Below are positions 56,482 to 64,000 of a stretch of DNA of 64,000 nucleotides, piece after piece; position 1 is the stretch's first letter, and the number at the start of each line of letters is the position of its first letter. The translations under genes were made by a program, and so were the position numbers. This stretch comes from Lysinibacillus irui (GTDB lineage: Bacteria > Bacillota > Bacilli > Bacillales_A > Planococcaceae), in assembly GCF_028877475.1 (NCBI RefSeq), contig NZ_CP113527.1:2287501-2351500 (forward strand), read 5' to 3'. The notes below the pieces were generated by a model. It made no database searches. It saw nothing but the letters and a program-made list of their open reading frames with translations, and was not told the DNA's origin.

Positions 56482-59187
56482 TTACTCAGCAGCTTTTGCG
56501 CGAAGAACCATTTGTAGGATACCACCGTGACGGTAGTAGTCTACTTCTACTTCTGAATCGAAACGAGCTAAAGCTTGGAAAGTTTTAACTGTGCCGTCTT
56601 CAGATTTAGCAGTTACTGTTAAGATTTCACGTGGTTTTACGTTGTCAGTAATGTTAACAGAGATTTCTTCTTTACCAGTTAAGCCTAGTGTATCAGCAGA
56701 TTCACCTGGCATGAATTGAAGTGGAAGAACACCCATCATTACTAAGTTAGAACGGTGGATACGCTCGTAAGATTGTGCGATAACAGTTTTCACGCCAAGT
56801 AGGAATGTACCTTTCGCAGCCCAGTCACGAGAAGAACCCATACCATAGTCGTTACCAGCAAGTACTACTAAGCCAGTACCTTGCTCTTGGTATTTCATAC
56901 ATGCGTCATAGATGTACTCTACTTCGCCTGTTGGCCAGTAAGTAGTGAATCCACCCTCTGTACCAGGAGCAACTTGGTTACGGATACGGATGTTTGCAAA
57001 TGTACCACGCATCATTACTTCGTGGTTACCACGACGAGAACCGTAAGAGTTGAAGTCACGGATTGCAACACCGTTTTCAATTAAATATTTACCTGCAGGT
57101 GTATCTTTACCGATTGCACCAGCTGGAGAAATATGGTCAGTTGTGATTGAGTCACCGAACTTCGCCATAATGCGTAAGCCGTCTAAGCCTTTAATAGCTT
57201 CTGGCTCTTTTGCAAGACCTTGGAAGAATGGTGGGTTTTGGATGTAAGTTGATTTTTCATCAAATGTGTATAGAGACTCAGTTGATGTTTCAATTGCATT
57301 CCATTTTTCGTTCGCTGTGAATACAGTTTCGTATTCTTTTTGGAATAATTCACGGTTAACAACAGTACCTAATACTGCGTTAACTTCTTCAGTTGATGGC
57401 CAGATATCAGCGAAGAATACTTCGTTACCATCTTTGTCTTTACCGAATGAATCTTTTTGTAGATCGATATCCACTGTACCAGCAAGTGCATAAGCAACAA
57501 CAAGTGGTGGAGAAGCTAAGTAGTTAGCTTTTACAAGTGGGTGTACACGACCTTCAAAGTTACGGTTACCAGAAAGAACTGAAGTTACGAATAAGTCATT
57601 TGCTTTAATTGCATCTTCGATTTCAGGTAATAATGGACCTGAGTTACCGATACATGTTGTACAACCGTAACCTACAGTGTTGAAACCGATTTGGTCAAGG
57701 TATGTTTGTAAACCTGAATCTTCAAGGTAACCAGTTACAACTTTAGAACCTGGTGCTAAAGAAGTTTTTACCCATTTAGGCACTGTTAGACCTTTTTCTA
57801 CAGCTTTTTTCGCTACTAAGCCCGCAGCAATTAATACGTATGGGTTAGATGTATTTGTACAAGAAGTGATAGCAGCAATTGCAACAGCACCTGTTGGAAT
57901 TTCTACATCGCCTTCAGCGAATTTCGCTACAGAAGTTTTTGCGAATTCATCTTCTGTTAAACCGAAACCTTGTGTACCTTGTGGTGCCACTACTGCTTCT
58001 TTGTAACGAGAACGCATTTGAGATAGTGGAATTAAGTCTTGTGGACGTTTTGGACCAGAAAGGTTTGGTTCGATTTCAGCTAAGTTTACTTCTAATACGT
58101 CAGTGTAAACTGGCTCTAATGTTGGATCGAAGAACATGTGGTTTGCTTTTAAGTAAGCTTCAACAACCGCGATGTGCTCTTCGTCACGACCAGTTAAACG
58201 CATGTAGTTTAATGATTCTTCGTCAATTGCGAAGTAACCACATGTAGCACCATATTCAGGAGCCATGTTAGAGATTGTCGCACGGTCAGCTAGTGGTAAT
58301 TTAGATACGCCAGGTCCGAAGAACTCAACGAATTTACCAACTACGCCACGTTGACGTAATACTTGTGTTACTTTTAATGCTAAGTCAGTAGCAGTTGTTC
58401 CGTTTGGAAGATCGCCAACTAATTTAACACCGATAACTTCTGGAATTGGGAAGTATGAAGGTTGACCAAGCATACCTGCTTCAGCTTCAATACCACCTAC
58501 ACCCCATCCAAGAACGCCGATACCGTTGATCATTGTTGTATGAGAGTCAGTACCAACTACTGAATCTGGGAATGTTTCGAATGTGCCATCAGCATTTTCG
58601 TTAACGTGTACAACTGGAGCTAAGTACTCTAAGTTTACTTGGTGAACGATACCTGTTGCTGGTGGTACAGCACGGAAGTTATTGTAAGCAGTTTGAGCCC
58701 ATTTTAAGAAGTTATAACGCTCAGCGTTACGTTCGAATTCAAGGTCCATGTTTGCTTGTAATGCAGATGCATTACCATATTTGTCAACTTGTACAGAGTG
58801 GTCAATTACAAGGTCAACTGGAATAGCAGGGTTGATTTTGCTTGGGTCTCCACCCATTTCTTTCATTGCAGAACGAAGAGATGCAAGGTCAACAACTACT
58901 GGTACACCAGTAAAGTCTTGTAATACAACGCGAGAAGGTTTGAATGGTACTTCAGCTTCTGGATCAGCACCATTGCCCCATTTTGCTAATTCGTTTACGT
59001 GCTCTTCTTTAATTACATACGCATCATATTGACGTAAAACAGATTCTAATAATACTTTGATTGAGTAAGGAAGGTTTGAAACTTTTGCAACGCCAGCTTT
59101 TTCAATCGCAGCTAAGTCATAGTAATTGTAAGTTTTACCATTCACTTCGAATGATGCACGGCTATTGTGTAAATTACCTTGTGCCAT
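56482..59187 (-). CDS. acnA: Aconitate hydratase A
   Basis: A 901-residue aconitase that interconverts citrate and isocitrate in the TCA cycle. The iron-sulfur ligand cysteines are in SCTNTSNP and [10 protein letters not shown]. Substrate-binding blocks [26 protein letters not shown] and [20 protein letters not shown] are present. The gene is highly biased toward frequently used codons. In Bacillus the orthologue (citB) is repressed by CcpC; a matching operator lies at the promoter. It is monocistronic. Confidence 0.95.
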   Translation of the reverse strand: MAQGNLHNSRASFEVNGKTYNYYDLAAIEKAGVAKVSNLPYSIKVLLESVLRQYDAYVIKEEHVNELAKWGNGADPEAEVPFKPSRVVLQDFTGVPVVVDLASLRSAMKEMGGDPSKINPAIPVDLVIDHSVQVDKYGNASALQANMDLEFERNAERYNFLKWAQTAYNNFRAVPPATGIVHQVNLEYLAPVVHVNENADGTFETFPDSVVGTDSHTTMINGIGVLGWGVGGIEAEAGMLGQPSYFPIPEVIGVKLVGDLPNGTTATDLALKVTQVLRQRGVVGKFVEFFGPGVSKLPLADRATISNMAPEYGATCGYFAIDEESLNYMRLTGRDEEHIAVVEAYLKANHMFFDPTLEPVYTDVLEVNLAEIEPNLSGPKRPQDLIPLSQMRSRYKEAVVAPQGTQGFGLTEDEFAKTSVAKFAEGDVEIPTGAVAIAAITSCTNTSNPYVLIAAGLVAKKAVEKGLTVPKWVKTSLAPGSKVVTGYLEDSGLQTYLDQIGFNTVGYGCTTCIGNSGPLLPEIEDAIKANDLFVTSVLSGNRNFEGRVHPLVKANYLASPPLVVAYALAGTVDIDLQKDSFGKDKDGNEVFFADIWPSTEEVNAVLGTVVNRELFQKEYETVFTANEKWNAIETSTESLYTFDEKSTYIQNPPFFQGLAKEPEAIKGLDGLRIMAKFGDSITTDHISPAGAIGKDTPAGKYLIENGVAIRDFNSYGSRRGNHEVMMRGTFANIRIRNQVAPGTEGGFTTYWPTGEVEYIYDACMKYQEQGTGLVVLAGNDYGMGSSRDWAAKGTFLLGVKTVIAQSYERIHRSNLVMMGVLPLQFMPGESADTLGLTGKEEISVNITDNVKPREILTVTAKSEDGTVKTFQALARFDSEVEVDYYRHGGILQMVLRAKAAE

Positions 59188-59256
59188 TTGCGGATCCCCC
59201 TAATTTATCTTTTTGAAAAGGCTTTAAAAATGTGTAGCATCTTTTCTCCAATACCC

Positions 59257-59285
59257 ATGATAGCGCATTTATATTCATAAGTAAA
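59257..59285 (-). promoter_or_regulatory. Promoter of acnA
   Basis: On the minus strand TTTACT (59285-59280) and TATCAT (59262-59257) are separated by 17 bases. Transcription would start near 59250. Confidence 0.65.
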
Positions 59286-59323
59286 TTACATTAATATTAT
59301 CTTTTTTGATAAGCATAACTTAT
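59277..59323. promoter_or_regulatory. CcpC-type operator of acnA
   Basis: ATAAGCATAACTTAT (59309-59323) is ATAA-N7-TTAT, the CcpC dyad, centred about 66 bases upstream of the predicted start. A second ATAA half-site lies at 59277-59280, about 28 bases upstream. This is the spacing described for the Bacillus citB promoter. Confidence 0.7.
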
Positions 59324-59329
59324 GACCTT

Positions 59330-59701
59330 GGTTTCTATCCTGATGTTTTTAATTTTTTGATGTGCATAATATCAAGGTTTTGTATTAATGAGGGTTTCTA
59401 TACCTGTCTAACGATGTGTATTTAACAGTACAGATTGAAAAACAAACTGCGATACGCGTTTTTTTTTGTAAAAGTGTACCTCATTAGAGAGGTATATAAA
59501 TTATTATAGAAGAAACTACAAAAAATTAATGTTAAAATAATTTCCTTTCCACAGTTTAAAGACTTAGGTCTTGGCAAAGGAATATCAAATGACGCTTCAA
59601 CTATATAATCCAATCTATATCATCAGTAAATTCTATAAAACCGATAAAATGATAATCTGCTTTAACATTTGTCTCTTCTGTTCCATCTGTTACACCTACT
59701 C
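59330..59701 (-). other. Intergenic region with a decayed coding fragment
   Basis: No intact gene. On the minus strand 59601-59708 translates as a 35-residue acidic fragment (VGVTDGTEETNVKADYHF, then FIGFIEFTDDIDWII) that stops at 59601, and the next frame continues for about 30 codons from 59613 with a similar flavour (IVEASFDIPLPRPKSL). This looks like a frameshifted relic of a gene continuous with, or next to, the pseudogene at 59702. Confidence 0.4.
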
Positions 59702-60182
59702 TTATCCAACTAAATCGACCTTCACTGATAAAGCAATATCTGAAGGAGGATTTTCTTCTACAACTACATAAGATATTATGTAAGAGCCTTCTGGTAAATC
59801 ATTTAATACATCTTCATAAGTCTCATTCGTATTTAATACTCCGGTCACTATTTTCTTTTTATCACTTACATTTCTAATACTAAATTGAAAGCTTTCCGTA
59901 CCAGTATTTAGAATGTAAATTTTCACCTTTGAATCCCCTTTGTTATCAAAGTACGATTTAGGTTTCACCAATAGTGGATGCAATCTGTTCATCAATTATG
60001 CGAGCATGAATAATTCCAATTTGTTCTTGTCTACTTCATTATGTGATATCCGATACTACTGGTTTCTCTTTAAATACTTTCGAAACTTCATGGGAAGGTT
60101 GATTTTCTTGTATAGATGAACACACACTACTTCCTGTTAAAATAATACATATTGAACAAACTTAAACTAGTTTAAAAATCAT
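59702..60182 (-). pseudogene. Decayed tandem copy of the lipoprotein gene at 60219-60728
   Basis: The open part (59702 to about 59970) encodes YFDNKGDSKVKIYILNTG and later EGSYIISYVVVEENPPSDIALSVKVDLV, clearly paralogous to YFESYGDINVKVHLVNTG and PIEISLSVKVDLV in the intact neighbour. The 5' part runs from an ATG at 60182 but has an in-frame TAA after six codons, a TAATGA further on and a frameshift near 59970; the lipobox cysteine is also lost. It is a tandem duplicate in decay. Confidence 0.75.
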
Positions 60183-60218
60183 TTTATTTAAGTTAATTAT
60201 AGCAATATATATAACAAC

Positions 60219-60728
60219 TTACTCATACTCTACCAAATCGACTTTCACTGATAAGGAAATTTCTATTGGAGGTTCTTCATCTTGAACAACAGTAGAAATG
60301 GTATAAAATCCTTTCGGTAATTGTTCAAATACCTGTTCATAGCTTTCATTTTGCATTAAAATTCCAGTAGCAATTTTTCTTCTATCTTCCATGTCACGTA
60401 TACTATACACAAAACGCTCAGTACCGGTATTTACCAAATGTACTTTCACATTTATGTCGCCATAGCTTTCAAAATACGTTTTACTATCACCAATTGGAGA
60501 TACTATTTGCTCGTCAATCATATAACCACGAATCACTTCGATTTTATTCTTGTTTTGGTTTAAATTTTCCCCTTTCATCTCTTCAGTACCAGATTCAGCT
60601 GGCTCACTTTTAATTACTTTCGACTCTTCTTGAGAAGAGGTTTCATCTGTTTGAGTTAAGGTCGTTGTGCATCCAGATAAAATTATGCAACAGGACCATA
60701 TCAGTGCAAATTTATTAATTTTCATCAT
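60219..60728 (-). CDS. Putative lipoprotein with C-terminal beta domain
   Basis: A 169-residue protein with a lipoprotein signal (IILSGC, Cys20), a Ser/Glu-rich linker to about residue 60, and a C-terminal ~100-residue beta-rich domain. It is probably anchored outside the membrane. No family is recognised. There are two possible ATG starts (adjacent codons); GGGAG sits just upstream of both. A decayed copy follows directly. It may be the only functional member. Confidence 0.7.
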   Translation of the reverse strand: MMKINKFALIWSCCIILSGCTTTLTQTDETSSQEESKVIKSEPAESGTEEMKGENLNQNKNKIEVIRGYMIDEQIVSPIGDSKTYFESYGDINVKVHLVNTGTERFVYSIRDMEDRRKIATGILMQNESYEQVFEQLPKGFYTISTVVQDEEPPIEISLSVKVDLVEYE

Positions 60729-61560
60729 TTTCTCCCGCGGAACATTATTCTATTTATTGATAATTATACCAAATTTACAAAATAAAAAGAAGCAACCTTT
60801 TGGATACTCCACCATTAGAGCCAATGATATGTATTTTTCGAGGAAATTTATTGTTCAAATAAACCCTCCTATTCATTTTTTGTAGAATGATTATTTGTGG
60901 CTCACTACTAAAAATCAGGGATGACATTTTTTAAACATATGAAATGTATATAAGCTAAGCAATCCACAAAAATGTAGAAGAAAAAAGACTGAACAAAATT
61001 TAGTCCCACCGTCGTCGAATATAATAAACATCTGCACCCAATACCATGATCCCGATTAGGAAGAATCATTAAATCAAATTATATAGTGTTTACGAGTTAA
61101 CAGCTTCAGGTGTTAATCATTACTAAACAAAGGTTTGTAAACTAAGAATTACACAGATTCTTTAATATTAGGAAAAATCATGATCTGATTTTCAATTAAT
61201 GTATTGAAGTTAATTCAACGCTTCCCTTTATACCCACGCGAAATTTTTAAATATTATAGAAGAAAGTCACTCATTTTTTTCAAAAATGAGTGTCTTTTTA
61301 TTGTTCTAGAATGATTTCTTTTCAACCTGCTTACTTATCTAAATATCCCCAATTGCTTAGATAATCTTGACGCTCAAGTCATTTCGTCTTTTTGTGAAAG
61401 TTCCACACTATATAATTTTTATTCATTTTGGCGTATACACGTTCCAAGTCATACCACTCCTTTCTATTAATACTATTTTGTAATTTTTTGGGTATTCAAA
61501 ACATATAATATTAATTAATATATCCGGTATACATTCATCGAATAAAGAATATAATTCTGG
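60729..61560. other. Long AT-rich intergenic region with small relics
   Basis: About 830 bases without an intact gene. On the minus strand 61331-61447 starts with TTG after AAAGGAG and encodes 22 codons (ERVYAKMNKNYIVWN...), then an in-frame TGA, then 16 more codons to a TAA. 61000-61047 encodes a 15-residue hydrophobic-to-basic end (MVLGADVYYIRRRWD). A hairpin at 61268-61292 (CACTCATTTTT / AAAAATGAGTG) is followed by T residues on the plus strand. Nothing else is supported. Confidence 0.45.
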
Positions 61561-61570
61561 AGGGTGTTAA

Positions 61571-62695
61571 ATGAATACAATAAAATCTTTAATTTTCCCC
61601 CAAGACTTGAATAAATTGACCAAAACTCTACTTAAAGAGGTTTGTAGTGATATGACTTTAGAAGCGACAGGTAATGTAAATGAATTAGCAAGTAGAGTAT
61701 GGGACGCTTTTGAACTTATTGAAGGAGATGTTCTTACAACGATTAGTAATAATATTTTTACTGGGCCCGTTTCTTTAGTTTGGTATCGAACTACAAATCC
61801 AACTGGTTTAACTGGACTTAAACAAAGTATTATTAATAAAATGCCATTCAACCCTTTCGAAACAGTAATTACACCAAATAGCGAAAATGTTCCCATTGAA
61901 CCTACTATTATAGCTGCTTCTGAAATCGAAGGTTCACAAGCATATTATTTAAGGTTTATTCATAGAACAGGGGTTAATGTAGATTACTTTTTAACCAACC
62001 GTAGAGAATACATTAAACATGAAATTACTACAGTTTATATTGATGAAGTTAAGGGAATAATAGAAGTACGAGCAAGTTCAGCTGTTGCAAAGAAAATCAT
62101 AGCTGGATTAGCTAAAATTGTAGATGAAGAATATGAATTCAAACAGTATGATTTCTTACAGAAGTATGGCGGAACTCTTGAGCCTTTAGCTGATGTTCTT
62201 CAAGGAAGGCTTATTGATGCTACAGGAAGACCAGCAGGAATAATAAATTCATTTGAAGAAACACAAGGTAAATCCATTGTGAGAATACTTTCTGCAATTG
62301 ATGAATACTATACTAATGGTGAATTATCAGCTCTTGAGCAAAACTTAAATAGCGAAGATATTACCAGCATTTTAGAAACAACACCTTTTTCTTTGTTACT
62401 TTTAAGTGGTCTCGAAACAATTGGATTAGGTAGCATTAGAGAGTTAAGAGGCTTACCATTGTATAATTATTTAGAGCCTTATCTATCCAAACAAAAAGGA
62501 TCAATACTATTTGAATATAGTGTTGGTGGAGTGGTACAAGAATATTCTATTCGAATTGGCGTAACTACAAAGACATTTAAGTTCAATGTATTTGCGTCTG
62601 AACATGTATTGGATTATATTAGAGAAAAATTGATTCTGCGAGGTAAAAGTTGTGAGCAATTTAAAACCATGGGAAATTTCTCAAAAAATAGATAA
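61571..62695 (+). CDS. Unrecognised 374-residue protein, first gene of a three-gene cassette
   Basis: A soluble 374-residue protein starting ATG after GGAGGG. It has an N-terminal helical part (residues 1-55), a middle beta-rich part (about 60-175) including YYLRFIHRTGVNVDYFLTN and TTVYIDEVKGIIEV, and a helical part at about 195-290, then a short beta-rich C-terminus. No nucleotide-binding, catalytic or HTH motif is visible. Its 3' end overlaps the next gene by 44 bases, so the two are likely translationally coupled. It might be a sensor or scaffold; no family is recognised. Confidence 0.75.
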   Translation: MNTIKSLIFPQDLNKLTKTLLKEVCSDMTLEATGNVNELASRVWDAFELIEGDVLTTISNNIFTGPVSLVWYRTTNPTGLTGLKQSIINKMPFNPFETVITPNSENVPIEPTIIAASEIEGSQAYYLRFIHRTGVNVDYFLTNRREYIKHEITTVYIDEVKGIIEVRASSAVAKKIIAGLAKIVDEEYEFKQYDFLQKYGGTLEPLADVLQGRLIDATGRPAGIINSFEETQGKSIVRILSAIDEYYTNGELSALEQNLNSEDITSILETTPFSLLLLSGLETIGLGSIRELRGLPLYNYLEPYLSKQKGSILFEYSVGGVVQEYSIRIGVTTKTFKFNVFASEHVLDYIREKLILRGKSCEQFKTMGNFSKNR

Positions 62696-63041
62696 TGCAC
62701 TCGAGGCAATTGCTATAAGTAAAGTTGATAAATTTTACCATAGTTATATTGCAGAAATAACTGGCTTACCTCTTGGAGTAGTTATTGAGAAATTATCTGA
62801 ATTAGAAAAACAAGAAGCGCTCGTTATAGAATTAGAATTCCACTGTGAGGAATGTAGTAGAAGTATTTTAACTGCCAATAAATATGAATTGGAAAATATG
62901 GATTCACTTACTTGTAAGTATTGTGGGGCCGAAAATTGTTTTGATCCTTTAAACGCTATTCCAATCATTAAATTAAGTGAAGATTTCAAACAAAGTTTTT
63001 CCAAAAAAAAAATAATAACAAAATGGCTAATGTGGGGTTAA
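62652..63041 (+). CDS. Small protein with helix-turn-helix-like N-terminus and zinc ribbon
   Basis: A 129-residue protein. The N-terminal half (DNALEAIAISKVDKFYHSYIAEITGLPLGVVIEKLSELEKQEALVIELEFHC in part) looks like a winged helix. The second half has two CxxC pairs (CEEC at about 65, CKYC at about 88), a zinc ribbon. It starts with GTG at 62652. It may bind DNA or protein and link the first and third products. It overlaps both neighbours. Confidence 0.75.
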   Translation: MSNLKPWEISQKIDNALEAIAISKVDKFYHSYIAEITGLPLGVVIEKLSELEKQEALVIELEFHCEECSRSILTANKYELENMDSLTCKYCGAENCFDPLNAIPIIKLSEDFKQSFSKKKIITKWLMWG

Positions 63042-63499
63042 GTAAACAAAATAAACCTGAGAGTTTAAGAGAAATTATAGATATTTTAGAAAAAGAAAAT
63101 TCTGGTCAATTATTAGATACAGTATCGAAACTCGGGCAAGTAACTATTATTTTAGGAGATGGTTATATGGGTGAATCTAGTAAATATGGTGGTTTAACTT
63201 TTGGAGAAAATAAAGGTAATATCACGATTGAAAACAACGGTACACTGAATCAAGGGATCTCTAGCCGATCTGATGATATTAGCGGTGCGTTAAAACAACT
63301 TCACGAAGATATTCAACGCCTATCAGGTGAACAACGTGAAATTGCAGAAGCGCATTTTGAACTACTTCAAACGCACATAAACAATGGAGATAAAGAGAAA
63401 GCTAAAAAACCATTAGAGAAATTAACTGCAATACTTGGTGTTATTACCTCTCTTGTAACTATTGCTTCTGCCTTAGGACTTGGAATCCCTTTAAAATAA
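63023..63499 (+). CDS. Small protein with Gly/Asn-rich motif and C-terminal hydrophobic helix
   Basis: A 158-residue protein. Residues ~1-40 are helical; ~45-78 read GDGYMGESSKYGGLTFGENKGNITIENN in part, a Gly/Asn-rich repeat like the beta-solenoid of conflict-system effectors; ~85-128 are an amphipathic helix region; residues ~134-156 form one hydrophobic segment (LGVITSLVTIASALGLGIPL). It overlaps the second gene by 19 bases and lacks a good ribosome binding site, so translation is probably coupled. It looks like a membrane-inserting effector. Role is inference. Confidence 0.75.
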   Translation: MANVGLSKQNKPESLREIIDILEKENSGQLLDTVSKLGQVTIILGDGYMGESSKYGGLTFGENKGNITIENNGTLNQGISSRSDDISGALKQLHEDIQRLSGEQREIAEAHFELLQTHINNGDKEKAKKPLEKLTAILGVITSLVTIASALGLGIPLK

Positions 63500-63589
63500 T
63501 TCAGGTGTGTTGAATAACCGTTTTTATCCACCCCTCAATTAAAATGCTCTCATATCCTATAGAATTATAAACCTGGCGAACCAGCACTT

Positions 63590-63614
63590 CCCCAGTATTA
63601 AACTGGGGTTTTTT
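63590..63614 (+). terminator. Terminator of the three-gene cassette
   Basis: CCCCAG and CTGGGG pair around a 7-base loop, followed by TTTTTT, about 90 bases past the last stop. Confidence 0.75.
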
Positions 63615-63660
63615 GATCATTTCCCACTTTAAAATTTACCTTCAATCGTTGTCATTGATA

Positions 63661-63850
63661 TTAAATCCCTTTATCTATTAGTTTCGGGATAGCTTCTTTA
63701 GCATCGCCCCAAACTGAAATCGTATTTGGCTATCCCACCACTATTATTATTTCCCTCAGAGTCTTCGGTAAAGATTTTTAAAAAACAACTACCCTTAATC
63801 CATTACTGAGCTGTAACATCGCTGCTACAAATTTCGAATCACGCGATGCG
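63661..63850 (-). pseudogene. Frameshifted C-terminal gene remnant
   Basis: On the minus strand three pieces in two or more frames join by eye into one continuous C-terminus: FVAAMLQLSNGLRVVVF, then KIFTEDSEGNNNSGGIAKYDFS, then VWGDAKEAIPKLIDKGI and a stop at about 63661. The shifts lie at an A/T run near 63780 and near 63715. No family is recognised. Confidence 0.5.
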
Positions 63851-64000
63851 GCGAAACCTTCAAAGAAAAAAGTACCTGCATCACCACAAAAACGTGAACG
63901 AAAATCAAAAGAAGAATGGGAGGATTGGCTTACGAAACAAGCAGAAATCAAAGCCAATCAGTCGACTTATGAAAAAGAAATCATGCATCAACTCGATACT
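63842..64000 (+). CDS. Open frame running off the window end (5' end unresolved)
   Basis: From about 63842 a plus-strand frame is open to base 64000 and encodes a highly charged Lys/Glu-rich stretch (PSKKKVPASPQKRERKSKEEWEDWL then KQAEIKANQSTYEKEIM in part). No ATG, GTG or TTG start with a ribosome binding site is seen in this frame upstream, so it is either a gene fragment joined to foreign DNA or starts with a frameshift. The product is not recognised. Confidence 0.35.

Noticed and set aside
61268-61303. Terminator of a plus-strand gene upstream of the three-gene cassette
   Set aside because: The hairpin and T-run are real, but no plus-strand gene lies upstream; it could also serve the small broken minus-strand ORF at 61331-61447. 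It is described in the intergenic entry only.

Overview
The window reads as chromosomal DNA of a low-GC, endospore-forming member of the Bacillota, most likely Lysinibacillus or a close relative. This rests on strong AGGAGG-type ribosome binding sites, a tricistronic-type GerA spore germination operon, the parE-parC / plsY / yneR neighbourhood known from Bacillus, TPP, SAM-I and T-box leaders, a meso-diaminopimelate dehydrogenase, an SLH-domain surface protein and dense intergenic repeat arrays. The genus is an inference; no database search was possible.

Layout. 1-3200: tail of one sodium/solute symporter, then a DUF485-ActP pair that is a paralogue of it, and a tiny basic protein. 3200-7012 (minus): a TPP-riboswitch operon thiY, a thiamine-binding MTH1187-type protein, thiX, thiZ and a TatD-family hydrolase, a pyrimidine/thiamine-precursor uptake unit. 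7100-13050: parC and parE (minus), divergent from plsY and yneR. 13200-17450: spore germination operon (A, C, small D-like and B subunits). 17450-18600: SAM-I-controlled metA, predicted to be an acetyltransferase. 18800-21350: GIY-YIG protein, TrmB-type regulator plus small lipoprotein, divergent TauE exporter behind a perfect palindrome. 21350-23060: panF with its yhdT partner. 23230-32780 (minus): a ten-gene operon livKGFHM, KASIII-like synthase, alpha/beta hydrolase, FabG-like reductase, acyl-CoA ligase and a short SDR, behind a cre-like site. 32780-36170: palindromic repeat array, metallo-beta-lactamase-fold protein, GNAT, alpha/beta hydrolase and a 21-bp repeat array. 36170-43200: MalT/BTAD regulator, ddh, small protein, Crp-type regulator divergent from an MFS carrier. 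43220-47560: bicupin of the oxalate decarboxylase family, a second and larger 21-bp array (37 units in register), MocR regulator divergent from a LysE exporter. 47560-50950: eukaryotic-type IleRS behind a T-box. 51000-54800: frameshifted ORF, membrane protein, ECF sigma with its membrane partner, Lrp and a DJ-1 protein. 54800-59330: SLH surface protein and aconitase with a CcpC-type operator. 59400-64000: AT-rich accessory DNA with decayed gene copies and an intact three-gene cassette of unrecognised proteins.

How the parts work together. Much of the window is nutrient acquisition linked to local regulators: acetate-type and pantothenate symporters, thiamine-precursor and Liv-type ABC importers, LysE, TauE and MFS carriers each beside a regulator with a visible palindrome. 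Core functions (topoisomerase IV, PlsY, IleRS, aconitase, MetA, Ddh) are interspersed. The items most worth a second look are the three-gene cassette at 61.6-63.5 kb, whose last protein has a Gly/Asn-rich motif followed by a C-terminal hydrophobic segment; the 21-bp repeat family at three loci; and the Liv/KASIII operon, whose synthase has an apparent Cys-His-His active site.
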